Shown: positions 5,048-5,092 of the stretch, one piece after another
How positions within the stretch are numbered: the first letter of the stretch is position 1
How the letters are laid out: every line of letters begins with the position of its first letter
Assembly: GCA_036522155.1 (NCBI GenBank)
Contig: DATDGI010000150.1
Location: 1 to 5,092, forward strand
Direction of reading: 5' to 3'
DNA length: 5,092 nucleotides
From: UBA9676 sp036522155
Lineage (GTDB): Bacteria; Actinomycetota; Actinomycetes; Streptosporangiales; Streptosporangiaceae
Notes under the pieces: generated by a model
Database searches by the model: none
What the model saw: the letters and a program-made list of their open reading frames with translations, nothing else
Told to the model about the DNA's origin: nothing
Program-made: the position numbers and the translations under genes

Positions 5048-5092
5048 TCAGCCCGACCCTGCCGACATGCGCACGCTCCCCAGCATCATCCT
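5048..5092 (-). CDS. Possible C-terminal end of a gene upstream of nadK (partial)
   Basis: Reading leftwards from the window edge, 14 codons are open and end in TGA at 5050-5048, one base before the nadK ATG (TGAGATG). The peptide ends VRMSAGSG. Such tight spacing is typical of an operon, and in actinomycetes a tlyA-type gene often precedes nadK, but 14 residues are too few to identify anything and may be chance. Confidence 0.25.
   Translation of the reverse strand, partial: RMMLGSVRMSAGSG

Overview
The window is very GC-rich, with third codon positions mostly G or C, GTG and possibly TTG starts, and an NDH-2/aquaporin/NadK gene content that together point to an actinomycete chromosome. Genus cannot be fixed from this stretch. 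I see no transposase, integrase, tRNA, rRNA or CRISPR array, so it reads as ordinary, slightly accessory chromosome.

Layout from left to right. Bases 1-486 (+) are the C-terminal part of a type II NADH dehydrogenase, followed directly by an aquaporin-family channel (+, about 437 or 527 to 1399). These two form a probable operon. Facing them is a type II toxin-antitoxin pair on the minus strand: a Phd/YefM-like antitoxin (about 1927-1646) and a short RelE/ParE-like toxin (1649-1419), overlapping by 4 bases. A divergent plus-strand gene (2114-2665) encodes a lipoprotein with a chagasin-like domain and four cysteines in the mature chain.

The rest lies on the minus strand. A likely three-gene operon reads from right to left: a cysteine-free ArsR-like winged-helix regulator (4058-3717), a single-pass membrane protein with a perfect C-terminal heptad coiled coil (3720-3448, ATGA overlap and a very strong Shine-Dalgarno), and an acidic HEAT-like solenoid protein made of five near-identical 33-residue repeats (3391-2705). 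Just upstream of the regulator, in the only AT-rich patch of the window, are two similar 12-bp palindromic sites whose centres are 20 bp apart. They look like a tandem operator for autoregulation. Upstream again is an NAD kinase (5046-4189), and 14 codons of a possible gene end sit in front of it at the window edge.

The part most worth attention is the regulator / membrane coiled coil / HEAT-solenoid operon with its twin operator. It has the parts list of a small sensing or scaffold module, but no catalytic domain is visible and its function is unknown. All intergenic gaps are under 300 bases.
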